The position numbers were made by a program, and so were the translations under genes. Below are positions 27,699-39,346 of a stretch of 64,000 nt of DNA, piece after piece. Numbering within the stretch: position 1 is the first letter of the stretch; each line of letters opens with the position of its first letter. A model generated the notes under the pieces. It was not told the DNA's origin and made no database searches. It saw only the letters and a list, made by a program, of their open reading frames with translations. The stretch spans positions 11,034,587-11,098,586 of the forward strand of contig NC_071333.1 in assembly GCF_010183535.1 (NCBI RefSeq), read 5' to 3'. The stretch comes from Caenorhabditis remanei (taxonomy: Eukaryota > Nematoda > Chromadorea > Rhabditida > Rhabditidae).

Positions 27699-27770
27699 GC
27701 GTTCGTGGTGTAATGGTCAGCATGGATGCCTTCCAAGCATTCGACGGGGGTTCGATTCCCCCCGAACGCA
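27699..27770 (+). tRNA. tRNA-Gly (anticodon TCC)
   Basis: A 72-nt cloverleaf. Acceptor GCGTTCG pairs with CGAACGC, with discriminator A. The D-arm holds GGTGTAATGGTCAGC. Anticodon arm ATGC/GCAT encloses CTTCCAA, giving TCC. The T-arm reads GGGGGTTCGATTCCCCC. A seven-T terminator follows after gaac. No intron. Confidence 0.97.
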
Positions 27771-30049
27771 GAACTTTTTTTCCCGTTCAGAGATCTTGAT
27801 GAGCTTATCTAACTTGTTTCAGAAATAGAAAGACAGCTATTTTGATATGCTAAGTGTGTGTATTTTTAGTTGTTGCACCTTTGATTCGAATAAATCTTTT
27901 TCATTCATTACATTCTCAATCTTCTTCGTCCCTCACGCCCCGGATGAATGTTATACGGAAGTGCACAAAATAAGTTGGTTTGAGAAGTGCATGAGAGTAG
28001 TCAACCTGGATGACGTGGGTGTGAGGCTCTAAGCTTTCAACTCCAATTAGTCAGATTGCCAACTTTTTCTCTTCTTTTGTTTTTTTCAACTTTTTCAGTT
28101 TTGTAGTCATACTTCTACCAAGAGAGGCACTTTCGAAAAATTGAAAGATTTATAGACGTTTTTTTTCTAGTGCATGGAAGACGGTAGGCATCCAGTTTTT
28201 CTACGAATCGTCAATTCTAGACAAGTAAGCAATGTGGCTCAATAGCTCAGCTCAACGAGCAAAGTTTCTGAACTGCTCACCCGTCTCGACCCGTTTTTTG
28301 TTTTCTTCTTCTTTTTTCATATTCTCTTTTTGCTTCGAAGGGTTTTTTCTCGTTTACTCAGAAAAGAGCATAAAATGTTTTCGCGAGGAAGTAATAGTAA
28401 TCGGAGAAGAAATTTATTCAGTCATATCAAATTTGCCTTGGGTAGGTGTCAAATAGAATGCGAATTTCGCCCTTCTCGATGGAGATTTCTGATATAAAAC
28501 TAGAGTTTTGCTGTAATTTCTTTTTTTTCCATTTCTCCATCTTTTGTTATTTCTCTCATGATGCGAATCATTTCATCTTCCCCCACACTCAATTGCTCCG
28601 TTTTTCTGCTCATAAAAAATTGTTCTCAAATTAACTACAGTATCCAACGATTTCGGCATTTTTCGCATCTAATCGCGGCTAATCGACATTGTCGTGCCTT
28701 TCTTCTTCCCACATTCTCCGCCTCCTTTCTTGCTCTTTTACCATTTGCCATCCCACTTCTAGTCGGTTCAATTTCTGTTCCCAAAAAAATGGGCGTGGCT
28801 TGAAAGAAGGCTGGGCAGAAGGAGGAAGAAAACAAAAACATGGTTAGTGTTTCGGCGTCCATATTTTTGCACCTTCTCTTTTTTTCGCCTTTCTTTCTGC
28901 CTGTCTCCCTTCCATTTACGCTTCTTCTGTTCTGTCAGCTGAATCGCTCCGATTCCCTGAAAAAAAAGAATTGAGAAAGCACCAATTTCCCGCAAGCAGA
29001 GATTGGGAACGAACTTCTCGACATTTTTCGGTCGCCCCTGCTTTCATCACTCCCACTTCTATTCGTTAACGCCTTCAGGGATTCATTGAGCAAGATCACT
29101 TGACCTAGTTGGCGGAGCACGTCAAACGATGAGAGGAGGTCCCCCTCTTTGATTGAATAGATCTTCACTTGTTGCAAGACGGCGTGGGTTCATAATTAAA
29201 AATGGACGACGCCATCGAGCGATTCGTTTTTTTCTCCGTTTTATGACGTGATTTCTCAAGTGTCATTGGGATTTTTCTCACTGACTTCTTGTGGGACTGA
29301 GTCTTGATTTTGTCTGGGATTGAATGTATCTATACACTTGAGTAGAAGAGAGGTAGAGACAGCAACATAATTAGGGACAGAGAATAGATACGAGATTAAT
29401 TTGAAACGGAAGTTTCAAAAGATTTGCACTTATTAGAGAAAAATTGGAATGCTGCTGTCATGTTGAAAACTAATATCTGCTAAAAACCTTAACAACAACA
29501 TAATATTTAAAGTTTATGTGGTTTGAGATCAGTCAGATGTCTTTCTCAGCTTCAAAACTAACAAATTTCGAAAACCATCGTATTATATTTGGTTTTTTGA
29601 ACATTGTCACAAAAACTGAAAACTGCCTTCTACTAAAAAATTCAACAGTCGTCATGTTCTAATTAGGTACATTTTTTGTTATTGAGATGGTTTCACTTCT
29701 TTGAATAGGCAGTAATAGTCATTCTTTCATTCCACCAATTGTCGTGTCTTCTCGTTTAACTGAAAAGTGTTAAATCAAAGTATTGTTCGTCATGAGAGGA
29801 GCATTCCCATTCTATTCTCACATTTCCCCTTACATGTCACACAGCTCACGTTCGCTTAGTCAAGTAGGCTGTTGAGTAGAGACTCGACAGAAAATCGCTT
29901 GCTTCCTCTTCAGAGCTACAAGTAAGATTGCAAATTCCCAGAGACTTTTAGACTTAATTATTATTATGTTTGCTTATAATTGCTAATCTTGACGTCATAT
30001 GCGTATTTTTCAATGTGCCAGTGTTTGCAGTAATTTTCTTATTTTCCAG
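27771..30049. other. Upstream region of the C1orf21-like gene
   Basis: Pyrimidine-rich plus strand between the tRNA-Gly gene and the acceptor before the next gene. No exon I can defend is present. Position 30049 ends a TTTTCCAG acceptor, so the first visible exon of the following gene begins at 30050. The splice partner (an upstream exon or a trans-spliced leader) cannot be told from sequence alone. Confidence 0.5.
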
Positions 30050-30090
30050 TTAACTCCCTGAGAATCTCAATCAACTGCTTCCGTATCACT

Positions 30091-30677
30091 ATGGGCTGTC
30101 ACTTCTCGCGCACGTCATCGACCGAAGACATCCGCAAGAGCGTGGATAAGACCCCAGGTAATATTAGTGCTGCATGCCACGAAGAAATAAAAATTGGTTT
30201 CCAGAGCCCGTCGCAAAGAAATCTGCCTCGACGAACCGTGCTCCAGCGCAAGAACTTCGTAGTGCCAACAACGGCAATGTCTTGCAGATTGCTGGAAAAC
30301 CAATCATGTGAGTTGGTAATGAAACGGAGTACTGTACAATAAAGAGTCAGAAAACCAACTTGATGGATCGGTCTGCGTCATCTGCGAATTGGGGACTCTT
30401 TCCTTTCAATCCCCATTTCCCCGGTTCCCTCCTTTTGGAAAAAAACCAAAAGAAGGAACTAAATTTCGAATTTCAAATATAACGTATATCTAGATGAAGA
30501 AAATTTTGATTTATGTTCAACGTTTCAGCGAGGTCGAGAGTGCCAGCCAAGCCGACTTCTTCCGCATGTTGGACGACAAAATCAACCGGGTACGGAATTT
30601 GATAAACGGAGATAACCGAAACTAATATCGTATTAATTGTACAGGGAAAAGGCGGCGAATCGGACTGTGAGGATTGA
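30091..30677 (+). CDS. Small C1orf21-like, probably N-myristoylated protein
   Basis: Four exons: 30091-30157, 30205-30307, 30529-30589 and 30645-30677. They are in phase and encode 87 residues. The protein begins MGCHFS, a classic site for N-myristoylation at Gly2 with a neighbouring cysteine for palmitoylation, so it is likely membrane-anchored in the cytoplasm. The middle is polar and probably disordered. Near the C terminus the motif DFFRMLDDKINRG closely matches the conserved C-terminal block of vertebrate C1orf21 as I remember it; the end is acidic (ESDCED). The family has no established biochemical role. The start is supported by the lipidation motif and by an acceptor 41 nt upstream. 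A likely poly(A) signal AATAAA lies at 31714-31719, implying a 3' untranslated region of about 1 kb. Confidence 0.85.
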
Positions 30678-32570
30678 TAATGCGTGTGGTGCGGAACGGT
30701 GGTTTTGGTTTGATGTCTAACAATTCGAGTGCTTCTGTATCATTTCCGGTTTCAACATTCCAACATACGGAATGATTTCAACATCCTGGTGTCTTATTTC
30801 GCTTGCGTTTTATCTTCCTTTCTTCCCCCATTTTTTGACTTTTTTATATTTAACTTTGCCCCAATTCTCAATCCTTACAGAAACAGTCATTCATTTTCAC
30901 TTTCCTCCTTCTTTGCCCCCATTCCAGAATATTTTTTTACCATATCCTATCATAATTACCATTTCCATTTTTTGCTTCTTCAACGGTTTTGTAGTGCGGT
31001 TCACGACCAATCCATCTCTAGCTCTCTAATACCAATTTCTTACTACGCCTATTGTAAAATTTATAAGAATGACAACGACCGACTACTCCACAGCTTCGAA
31101 ATTAAACACAGCCAACGATTAGAGATTTTTTGAAAATTACCCGATGCTCACTGCTTTTTTGTATTCCATCCCTGTTACCTTTGTCTAGAACTGAACGACT
31201 TATAGATTTTGTGAAATTTCTGAACTCTCAAATTTTGAATATTGTCTTAAAAAATACTAGCAAAACTTCCCCACATCTCTAGAAAATTCTTCCCAAAGAG
31301 AAAAACCAAACTTTGCGACCAAATCAGCCAAATTAAGTTTGTTTCCGTAATTTGGTTAACAGTTTTCTTAGCTCAGGCCATTGACAAATTTTTCTACCAG
31401 ATGTTTCTATCCTTTCTAAATATTATTTATCCAGTCACCTCCTGATCCCTCCATTCTCAGTTTCTTTTTCCCTCCCCAATCTCAACATTCCAGTCATTTT
31501 TCACTCTCCCTCACTGATTGTATCTTCTTACTTATGGATCGATGTTCATATGATCAATTCTACCAAAAAACCCGATTATCCTGTCCCATTTTCTTGTCCC
31601 TCTACGAAGCAGTCCATTTTTCTTGTCATTTTTTTCTTGTAAACGTTTCTAATTTGATTGATTTGTAATTTCTTCCTCCCTCCCATCTCTTCCCTCTTCT
31701 CCAGTTTCTGAATAATAAATTTTCGGCAAATATGAATGTTCTCATTAGACTTTCTTACTCTCTCACCCCCCAGAGAGTCACATTTATTCGACGGGACTCG
31801 TGAGTCAAAGACACCAAGAGTGCACGTTCTCTTGGTTTCTTCCGCCGCCGCCCTTTTCTAATCCCCTCCGAGTATATATCAAGTGAAATGAGCTCTACGG
31901 ATTTGTAGCGTTGTTTGTTGCCTGTTTTTGGGTGTTTGTTGGGGAATGACAACATGCATATTCAATAAGATTAATGTGGCCTCCTGTTTCATAAATTTGA
32001 TTACCCCTGGTACCGTATGTATAATTCCGTTTTGTCAAATCTTATCAAAGCCATGTTGTACCCAAGTGAAATCATACACTAGTTGCAGGTTGCAACTCCG
32101 CCCATTTGTTTCTTATTTCATGTCGCGCATTCAGTAGATCTAAGAGTCAAAACCCCAAAACATGTTCCATTGGTTCCGGAGGCAATTATCTCTCAGCCCC
32201 GCGTTCTCAATATGCTTTGTGTTACAATTGCCCTTTTGCTCAAACGGCGGAGAGGGCGTTTCCCCATTCATTCAACTACTTTCTTCCTCAATTTATTTCT
32301 CAATTTTTTCCAAGTTAACATTATGATGTGAGACTGAAATTGTTGGTATCTGCCCTTTTGTTCCGTCTAGTTCTTTGATTAATTGTTTTGAGTTGATATT
32401 ATTTAGACTCAAGAGCCTTCCCGCCAGACAGTGTGTCTGGTCATCCAGTTACCACGAATTTGAACGTCAAATAACGTCAGAACTAGAATTTTGGTGTCTT
32501 GTTGAATCAAGTATTCCTATATACTTTTTCAATATTTTGCATTTTTAGTCTCATTCTTCCTGTACAATGT
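30678..32570. other. 3' untranslated region and downstream spacer
   Basis: T/C-rich sequence after the C1orf21-like stop codon. AATAAA at 31714-31719 is the first well-placed poly(A) signal. Beyond it I see only spacer up to the inverted-repeat element. An open frame of 134 codons at 30729-31133 falls inside the presumed untranslated region and has a low-complexity translation, so it is not called. Confidence 0.5.
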
Positions 32571-32969
32571 ACCGTAAAAACTGTAATAGAAGCGCCCCTT
32601 TATTAGAGACGCCCCTCTAATAGAGGCGCACCCTTCAAGGCGCTTTGAATAATAGTGACGCACCGTCTAATAGAGGCGCACCCTCAGTGTTAGAAATATT
32701 TTTTCTACTTTTCAGTCATTATTTTCCAAAGTTTATCAAAAAAAGAAAATAAAACCCAATTATTTCGTTTAAAGTACTGCAAATTTGGGGGTTTTTGTGC
32801 AATTTTGTCAGAAAAAATGTTGACCTTGGTTGATAATTAATGACTTAAAAGTTTAAAAAATAGTAGAACGGACAGGTTGAAAAATAGAAGCGCCCATGTA
32901 ATAGAGGCGCACTTCCAAGAGGTTTTTAAAAAATAGAGGCGCAAGCGCCTATATTACAGTTTTTACGGT
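32571..32969. mobile_element. MITE-like element with terminal inverted repeats
   Basis: The left end begins ACCGTAAAAACTGTAATA and the right end finishes with its exact 18-bp reverse complement; the match continues imperfectly to about 25 bp. The interior contains several direct copies of TAATAGAGGCGCAC (at 32618, 32668 and 32899) plus diverged ones. There is no open reading frame for a transposase. At 399 bp, with inverted ends and no coding capacity, it fits a non-autonomous DNA transposon. A target-site duplication is not clear from the flanks, so the superfamily is not assigned. Confidence 0.75.
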
Positions 32970-35384
32970 TAGTTCTACTCAAATCTCTCACAACTTATTT
33001 TTTGATAACATACCAAATTTTTAGTAAGCTCAATGGCAAAGAAAAATAAGATCTCACAAAACTTGCAAAATCAAAGTCAGGTAGGAGAGTCAAATTTTAG
33101 GAAGATGTATCGAGTCATTGTTCCAATGTTCATTTCAAACAACCAGTTGACCGGAATTTTTGTGTCTATGACGAAATCCATTAAAAATTAACTTTTACGA
33201 ATCGTTTTCCACAAAACAAAAGTATCACCATCATTTAGTTAACCAAAAATCTTTCAAACTTCCAAAAAACTGTGGCTAAAAATACTGAAATAATCATAGA
33301 TTACGATTGATTCTTGGCTTCTCTGCCGTCAATCTCTGTCCCAACCCAGTAATTTAGAGCACGAGTTGTACAGCCACAGTCATCCAAAATTTCAGAAGCC
33401 AAAGTTCTGTCTCTTTCAGCCGATCTGTTCCCAACCATTTGTTAGTATGCTAATCGTTTCCAGTGGGTTCCCTTCTCGAATTAGTATTTCGCAGGAACTC
33501 AATCCAAATGACGTTTGTTTATTCATCACGCTCGAAAGTGCAAAGATTGCAATATCCTCACATGAGAACCCTCTTAAATATTCAGTGTTCTCATGACAAA
33601 AGAGTATCAATTTTCTAATTGCTTCATAACTCATTCCGTGTTTTCATCATTCACATTCGATCCATTCCGTCATAAAAGAAAAATGTGACAATCTAAAAAC
33701 CGCTTAATGCCAGTTTTTTCTGATTTTTCATGTGATGTACACAACATCTGATGTAAGCAATCGAGACACGGAATGAAAATAAACGCTTAGAAGGAGATCT
33801 TAGCTCGTCCTCAAATAAATCTTAGAGCTCTTCATTTTTCCATTTCTGTCACTCACATCCGGATTCAGAGCAAACATGTTTCCGATTAACATTCTCTTTA
33901 TTAATTCGAGTTGAGTTTTCCCCATAAATCTCTTTCATCATAACAATTTTGTTTTGAGTATGATTTTGTAGTCAAATTCTGTAGATCTCTTGAGGAATTG
34001 TAGAGCAGCAGACATGTGACTTGAGCCATACGTTCCCACAATAATTTTTTCTCACAAAGAAGTACAAATATTTTTCTTCAAAACAACTCGTATTTTTTTC
34101 TCGGATTCAATCTTCACAATGTGAGGATTTTATTTCCTCTTCAACTTCACAAAACTCCATTAAATGACTTTTCCTGAAGATTTGAAGAAGAAAAAGGACC
34201 CACGAACCGGAATGTCCTAATCAAGAAAGAGTCGTTGGCTTGGCTCCTCCTCTTTTTTCTTCTCCAGTATGCATTTCTTAGATAATCCTTCTAAGTTGGC
34301 ACGAGCTTGTCTCTCTAAGCTTTTCTCGCCTCTCATCTCATTCCGTGCCGTCGTTTCCGTTCATTTAGTAGAGTAGGGAGTTCCAAATTCTACATAACAA
34401 AGTCTTGCCAACGAATGAAGTCATCATTTATTCAGTAATATGAGCGTCTGGATTTTAGAGTAGACAGGCAGTAATAGTAGTCGACTAACATGTATCTAGG
34501 GAAACCTTTGTGGGCGGATTGGTCTGTCTTATTTTCAGTTTTCTTTTTTTTTCGTTGACATATATATATAACTATTTGTTAGTTGTCTGAGAATGAGCTC
34601 TAACTACCAGATCAAACTATAACAGTATAGATGTTTATGCGCATGGTTTTACTTATTACTCAAGTCTATGAACAGTGCCGATTCCAAATATTTGCTCTCT
34701 TTCCGACCTTTATAAAAAGGTGCTTCATTTTCCATTTCGGTGTTCTACAAAACAATATACATACGACCTCTTATAGAAAAAACTTGTCAAAAATTCATAG
34801 ATGGTTATTTGACCTGCAATGTTGGTTTCCGATGTCCAACACTCAAAGTTTCCAATGCATTCTACACTCTTATCGGAATATGAGCACTCTTTTCTCCACG
34901 GAATGGTGTATAAATCATGAGCACGGAGTTACGAATTTTTCAAGAAGCCTGAGAGATTCAGCTCCCAACTCACGTTCAACGCATTCTGAAGTGAATGGGC
35001 TCTTCTCCGTGTGTCCTTTTTCCTTTTTTTCCTTTTTTCCTTTTTTCGATGCCCTTATCCAGTTTTCGCATTTTGGAGTAAGATCGCCGTGAAAGTAGAG
35101 GAACGCAGTCAACTGTGAACACCCTTTTACTTGGACTCTAATTTAGCTTCCAAAATTATGTTCTCTGAGTACAGGGTGTCCACCCCCAATTCCATTAATG
35201 AATGAAGGGGAAGAATGGATGTTGGCTTGTCTTCGTCTATGACGAACGCTCTGCAGTTTGTTTGGTTCAAGTGCTCTTTCCGTCCAAATCAGTTTGTCTT
35301 CGAGAAAGAAAAGAAAAACATGCACAACTTTAGGTTTTTTGAGTGACTTCACTTTTTCCTGTCCTGAACATAATTCCTATCTGT
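32970..35384. other. Intergenic DNA upstream of the RING-finger gene
   Basis: No supported gene. Open frames such as 34631-35092 give translations without domain character or matching splice sites. A short (TA)n tract lies near 34560. Part of the stretch may be promoter DNA of the gene at 35660. Confidence 0.45.
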
Positions 35385-35452
35385 TTTGGCTGTAGCTCAA
35401 TTAGGTAGAGTGCTCATTTCACCTAGATCGCGGCTCAATTACTCATGAACAT
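35385..35452 (+). pseudogene. tRNA-like relic
   Basis: The string TAGCTCAATTAGGTAGAG at 35393-35410 fits a tRNA D-arm and internal A box. GGCTCAATTACTC at 35432-35444 resembles a degraded T-arm B box (GGTTCRANTCC). The acceptor and anticodon stems do not pair properly, so a functional tRNA is unlikely. It could be a decayed tRNA gene or a tRNA-derived repeat. Confidence 0.35.
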
Positions 35453-35659
35453 TCAAATTTATATTTTGGTGTTTGAGTTATGTCTTATGATACCCTCTTG
35501 ACTCCAAAAATGTGGTTAATCATACAAAATTCACAAGGATTTGATTTCAATTTTTTTATACTTTTCAGATTAATCATTCACATCCGTTTTCTTTTCTGAC
35601 TTTCTATGTTATCTAGCCTTTTATCTCAACTTTTGATTTCAGTCGGAAAAACCTCAAAT

Positions 35660-36590
35660 ATGATCTCAATGGATAAGAAGAATATCGATCACCTCTTGGC
35701 TCACTTGGATTTGATAGACGTTCAATGTCACGTCTGCTTCCACGTCAACACGGACCCAGTCATCTTTGTGAAGTGCAAGCATTCTCTCTGTGGAGGATGC
35801 GCCGGTCGCTGGCTCGCAAGTACCAGCGTCTGTCCAATGGTAATTTTCACAATTTTTTATTACTAAAACTGCAAAATATTTCAGTGTCGCGCTCAAGTTG
35901 AAGAGATCGAGCCAGATCAGGAGTTGAAACAGAGAGCTGACAGATTCCTCCTTCGCCATCCAGGTAGATTTTTATGACATCCCGAGAGTTGGTTTTGGAA
36001 ATGTTTTGTTTTTCAGAGAATCGTTCTCCACACGACATCTACTACGAGCAAACTGTGAACGAGACAGTGTTCTGGTCCATTCAACAACGCAAAAAAGCAG
36101 GAGATTCGGATAGAGTCTTCTATGGAATGAAACCAGCGGTTCCAGAGAATATGACGTAAGTCAAAAACCGAAAAAAACAATCAGCAAGTTCTGAATTTAC
36201 AGTGAGGAAGAAGCCGAGGAGTTCCTGGAGGCTCGACGTATCGAGAGTGTTCGTAAACGTCTCGACGAGCTCAATGATCGTATCGCCATTCAGACTCCAC
36301 TTGTTCAAGCTCAATACAGAGAGGAATTATTTGTTCATCTCTCGAACAAAAACGACGCTACCTTCAGATATGAGGATTATGAGTGGCAGATGGTCAACGG
36401 TCGCGGTTTGATTCGTGTGCCACGTAAGTGAGATTAGGTTGAAAATTGGAAATGGTTAAATGGACATATTTAGATAAATATCTTCTATTGTTCGTGAATA
36501 CTAATGAAAAGCGATAACAAACTGTAATTTTCAGGATCAACCAATCGCTTCTACTGTCCACTCCGTTTCCGTCGCGCACACAGCACCTAA
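35660..36590 (+). CDS. RING-finger protein, probable E3 ubiquitin ligase
   Basis: Five exons: 35660-35839, 35885-35963, 36017-36155, 36203-36423 and 36535-36590. They are in phase and encode 224 residues. The N-terminal part holds a RING finger: CHVC, then CKH, CGGC and CPMC, the last pair split by the first intron. The spacing fits a zinc-binding C3HC4-type domain that recruits an E2 enzyme. The middle is helical and charged (EEEAEEFLEARRIESVRKRL). The C terminus is basic and ends RRAHST. An ATG at 35669 in the same frame is an alternative start. A TTTCAG acceptor at 35641 suggests trans-splicing or an upstream untranslated exon. AATAAA at 36757-36762 is a good poly(A) signal. The substrate is unknown. 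Confidence 0.85.
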
Positions 36591-37197
36591 ATACTTCTTG
36601 TCACCCATTCATACAGATCTCCCGGTTTTCCCTCATTTCCCACGTAGTTTTCCTTTTCTATCTCTCTCTCTTTAACTTGTCTTAATACGTTTTTTCCTGT
36701 GACGAAAATCTTAAAAATGACTTCTGATTGATCTCCATCCCATCTTTTATTGCTTGAATAAAGTCTATCGCTTCAATTGATGTCTTTTAAGTGTCTAAAG
36801 GAAACACATTATCGGTTTATGTCGTTTCGTTTTCTGGGAGGTGGCCGCGGATGCGCTAGGCCAGGAGGTCGTGTAGTCCTCTCGGAATTGCCCTTTTCAT
36901 TTATTTTTTCCTAACTTTTCGCGATTTTCCGGAAAAAAACGGAATTTCGATTAAAAACTTTGTTGAAAATTGAAACTAAAAATTAACGCGTCGCTGCCCG
37001 AGAATTGAAAACTGGCGGGAGTTTTGGGAATCAAGTGAAGTGTGAAATGGACGTCATTATGGATTTCAAACCGGATGTGAGCTTCATCGAGCAAGATTTT
37101 AAAGGAATCGAAGCAATGTTGAGAGCTCATTTTCTGCCAGAAGTTACTCCGCTTATTTTTCAATCCGTCTTCTATTTCAGTCTTCGAACTTCCAGAA
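36591..37197. other. Spacer between the RING gene and tektin
   Basis: It contains the RING gene's 3' untranslated region with AATAAA at 36757-36762, a GC-richer patch near 36836-36895 and the presumed 5' region of the tektin gene. An ATG-led frame from 37047 is open but out of frame with tektin across the acceptor at 37180. I therefore treat it as untranslated or intronic; GTGAGC at 37077 could be its donor. Confidence 0.45.
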
Positions 37198-38710
37198 ATG
37201 TCACGGGTAAGCTATTTTCAACAAAGCTAATACAGTTTCGAAAAGTTATAACAGGAAATTAGCAGTTAATGTTCAATTTTCAGAGAACAGAGTATGATGA
37301 TCCTATTGAAATTGTGCGAATGGCTCGACTCGCAGTCAAGGAAGCCAATATGCGAGCAACAAGAATGCAGGGTCAAACTACCCAACAGTTGATGCAAAGA
37401 GTGAAGGATTTGAAGTATTGGAGTGGAGAAATCGATAGGTCCGTGATGATTTGTTCAAAATAAGTGTCATTCATAAGGTATTGTGTTTCAGAGAGCTCGC
37501 CGACGTCAAGGAAGAACACGATGACCTTCTCCGATGCTATCGTCGTCTCCAGCTCTGTTTGGATATAACTGGAAGAGCGACTAGATGCAACGAAAGTTGT
37601 CTTGCAGTACGCAGAAAGAAAGTTCAAGTTGGAGACCACACGTCTGATAGAGTTGATATGGAATTACACAAAGAGAAGGAGCTTATGTCCGAAACTGTAA
37701 AACAAATGAAAGAAGTTGGGGAACGTGTGGAAAGACAGCTAGAAGTGAATCAAGCAGCAAGAAAGAATTTACTCCGTGATCTCACTTTGAAGCAAGAAGC
37801 AATAAACTTGGATCACAAGTCCGTGGCAATTGGAGCTGATGGGAGTAAGAGTGTGGTGAGAACTCCAGATGGGGATCGATTGGATTACCGGTATGGAAAA
37901 CATTGAAACAATTGAAATTCAGTAAGAATGTTTCAGAGAAGGAGCACCACTTCAAAGAATGAGTGAATACTCCGAATGGATAGAAAACACCGGGAATAAT
38001 CTGAACTACGCGGCACGAGCAAGAGTTCATAGCCGTAAAATTGGACAGGTACCAAGCAGTGACCAGTTGTATACGAAGTAACTTCTATTTTCAGAAATTG
38101 TGCCAGTCACTTCGTGAGATGGCTTCTCAGCTGAGAACTGAAGCAATCGCGGTGGAAGCTTTGCTGAAAGATTCCGTCAGAAACTGGCAGGAGTGGAAAG
38201 ACAATCTGCATTCTCAAGTAGCTTGAATCTTTCAAAACATTTTTATTTCGTTTGTTACAGGTAAACGGAAAAGACAAAGAGATCAAAAATGCGGATGGCG
38301 CCATTGAGGAAATATCATTCAGTTTGAAGCAAAAAAGTGGTCCTTTACAAGTTGCACTCTCTCGACAAAACCAACGCGGTCTCCGTCCTGGAATCGAATT
38401 GTGTAACGATAAAGCGCAGCATGCTCTTCACCAAGAGTTAATGATGTTAAAAGGAACATTTCTGAGTCTGGAGAATCAACTAGGTACACTCAAAGTAACC
38501 TGTAATTTTTATTACTGTTAGTTTTCAGATAAGGCTAAGGAAAGTCGCAAGAAGTTGGAGAACGACCGTGACAAGCTTCAACGGAAACTCGATATTTGTG
38601 ACCATAACTTGACAATTGACAACGAAATCCTTCGACAAATCCGTTCATCTTACCCCCACGAGATTCAGCTCTCCGGTTTCCTGCTGAGCGAAACAAAGGA
38701 GCATAGATGA
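37198..38710 (+). CDS. Tektin-family filament protein
   Basis: Seven coding exons: 37198-37206, 37284-37438, 37492-37890, 37937-38048, 38095-38217, 38261-38483 and 38529-38710. They encode 400 residues. The chain is almost entirely coiled coil. It shows tektin landmarks: RVKDLKYWSGEIDRE, RCNESCLAVR and, near the C terminus, RPGIELCND, matching the family's RPNVELCRD signature. Tektins run along the inner wall of doublet microtubules in cilia and flagella. The start at ATGTCACGG follows an acceptor at 37180 and is the only in-frame ATG there, leaving a three-codon first coding exon. The N terminus is shorter than in vertebrate tektins, so an earlier exon may have been missed. The C. elegans orthologue is, from memory, R02E12.4. 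Confidence 0.9.
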
Positions 38711-39346
38711 TGTTTTGAATCCTAACATTTATTATTTTAATCTTTCTCTAATGTTTAGTTTAGCGATGTACGATTCAATTTCTTTCTCTCTTGAAACTAT
38801 AACAATTAATCAATGAAATGATTTTCTTTCAACATAAGCATTTTATTTTTGTTTCTATTTTTCGTATAGTTTTTTACTTGATTGATCACAGAATCGAACG
38901 GTTGTCTTTCTTTTTTTACAGAATCTTTCAACGATAAGTGATCCATCATCTTGATCAAAAATGAAACTTGTTGGATTACATTCCGATTGACTTCTCTTCC
39001 AAAGCGCACCCGCCCTTATATGTTCATTGTAGTGTTGAAACGTGGGGTTGTTATCTCACTAAACTTTTCACACGCTTGCATCATATAGACACCATGATGA
39101 AAAACCTCAAAATTATTATCAGGATGGTCGTTTTTTATTTCCATCAGAAATCACAAAAGTATGCTTCTTCTTTAACGAACAAAACGGAAACGAGTTTTAA
39201 AGTTTATTGGAACACATATAAACATAACCCGCACAACACTCACTTTTTACTTTTGAACTGAACTGAATAGTTTAAGACTAAAAAAAATCGAAAAAAGTGT
39301 ACCAAGTTTGAGAATATATACACGCATCAATGGGTTGAGAAGTTTT
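38711..39346. other. Spacer between convergent tektin and hrg-1 genes
   Basis: Holds both 3' untranslated regions. TTTATT at 39203-39208 is AATAAA on the minus strand, about 140 nt beyond the hrg-1 stop, and is a likely poly(A) signal for it. No gene is seen. Confidence 0.55.

Noticed and set aside
30729..31133. 134-codon open frame after the C1orf21-like gene
   Set aside because: It lies between that gene's stop and its likely poly(A) signal and is low-complexity, so it is best read as 3' untranslated sequence.
34631..35092. 153-codon plus-strand open frame
   Set aside because: No recognisable family, repeated FF/FS tracts and no splice sites of quality.
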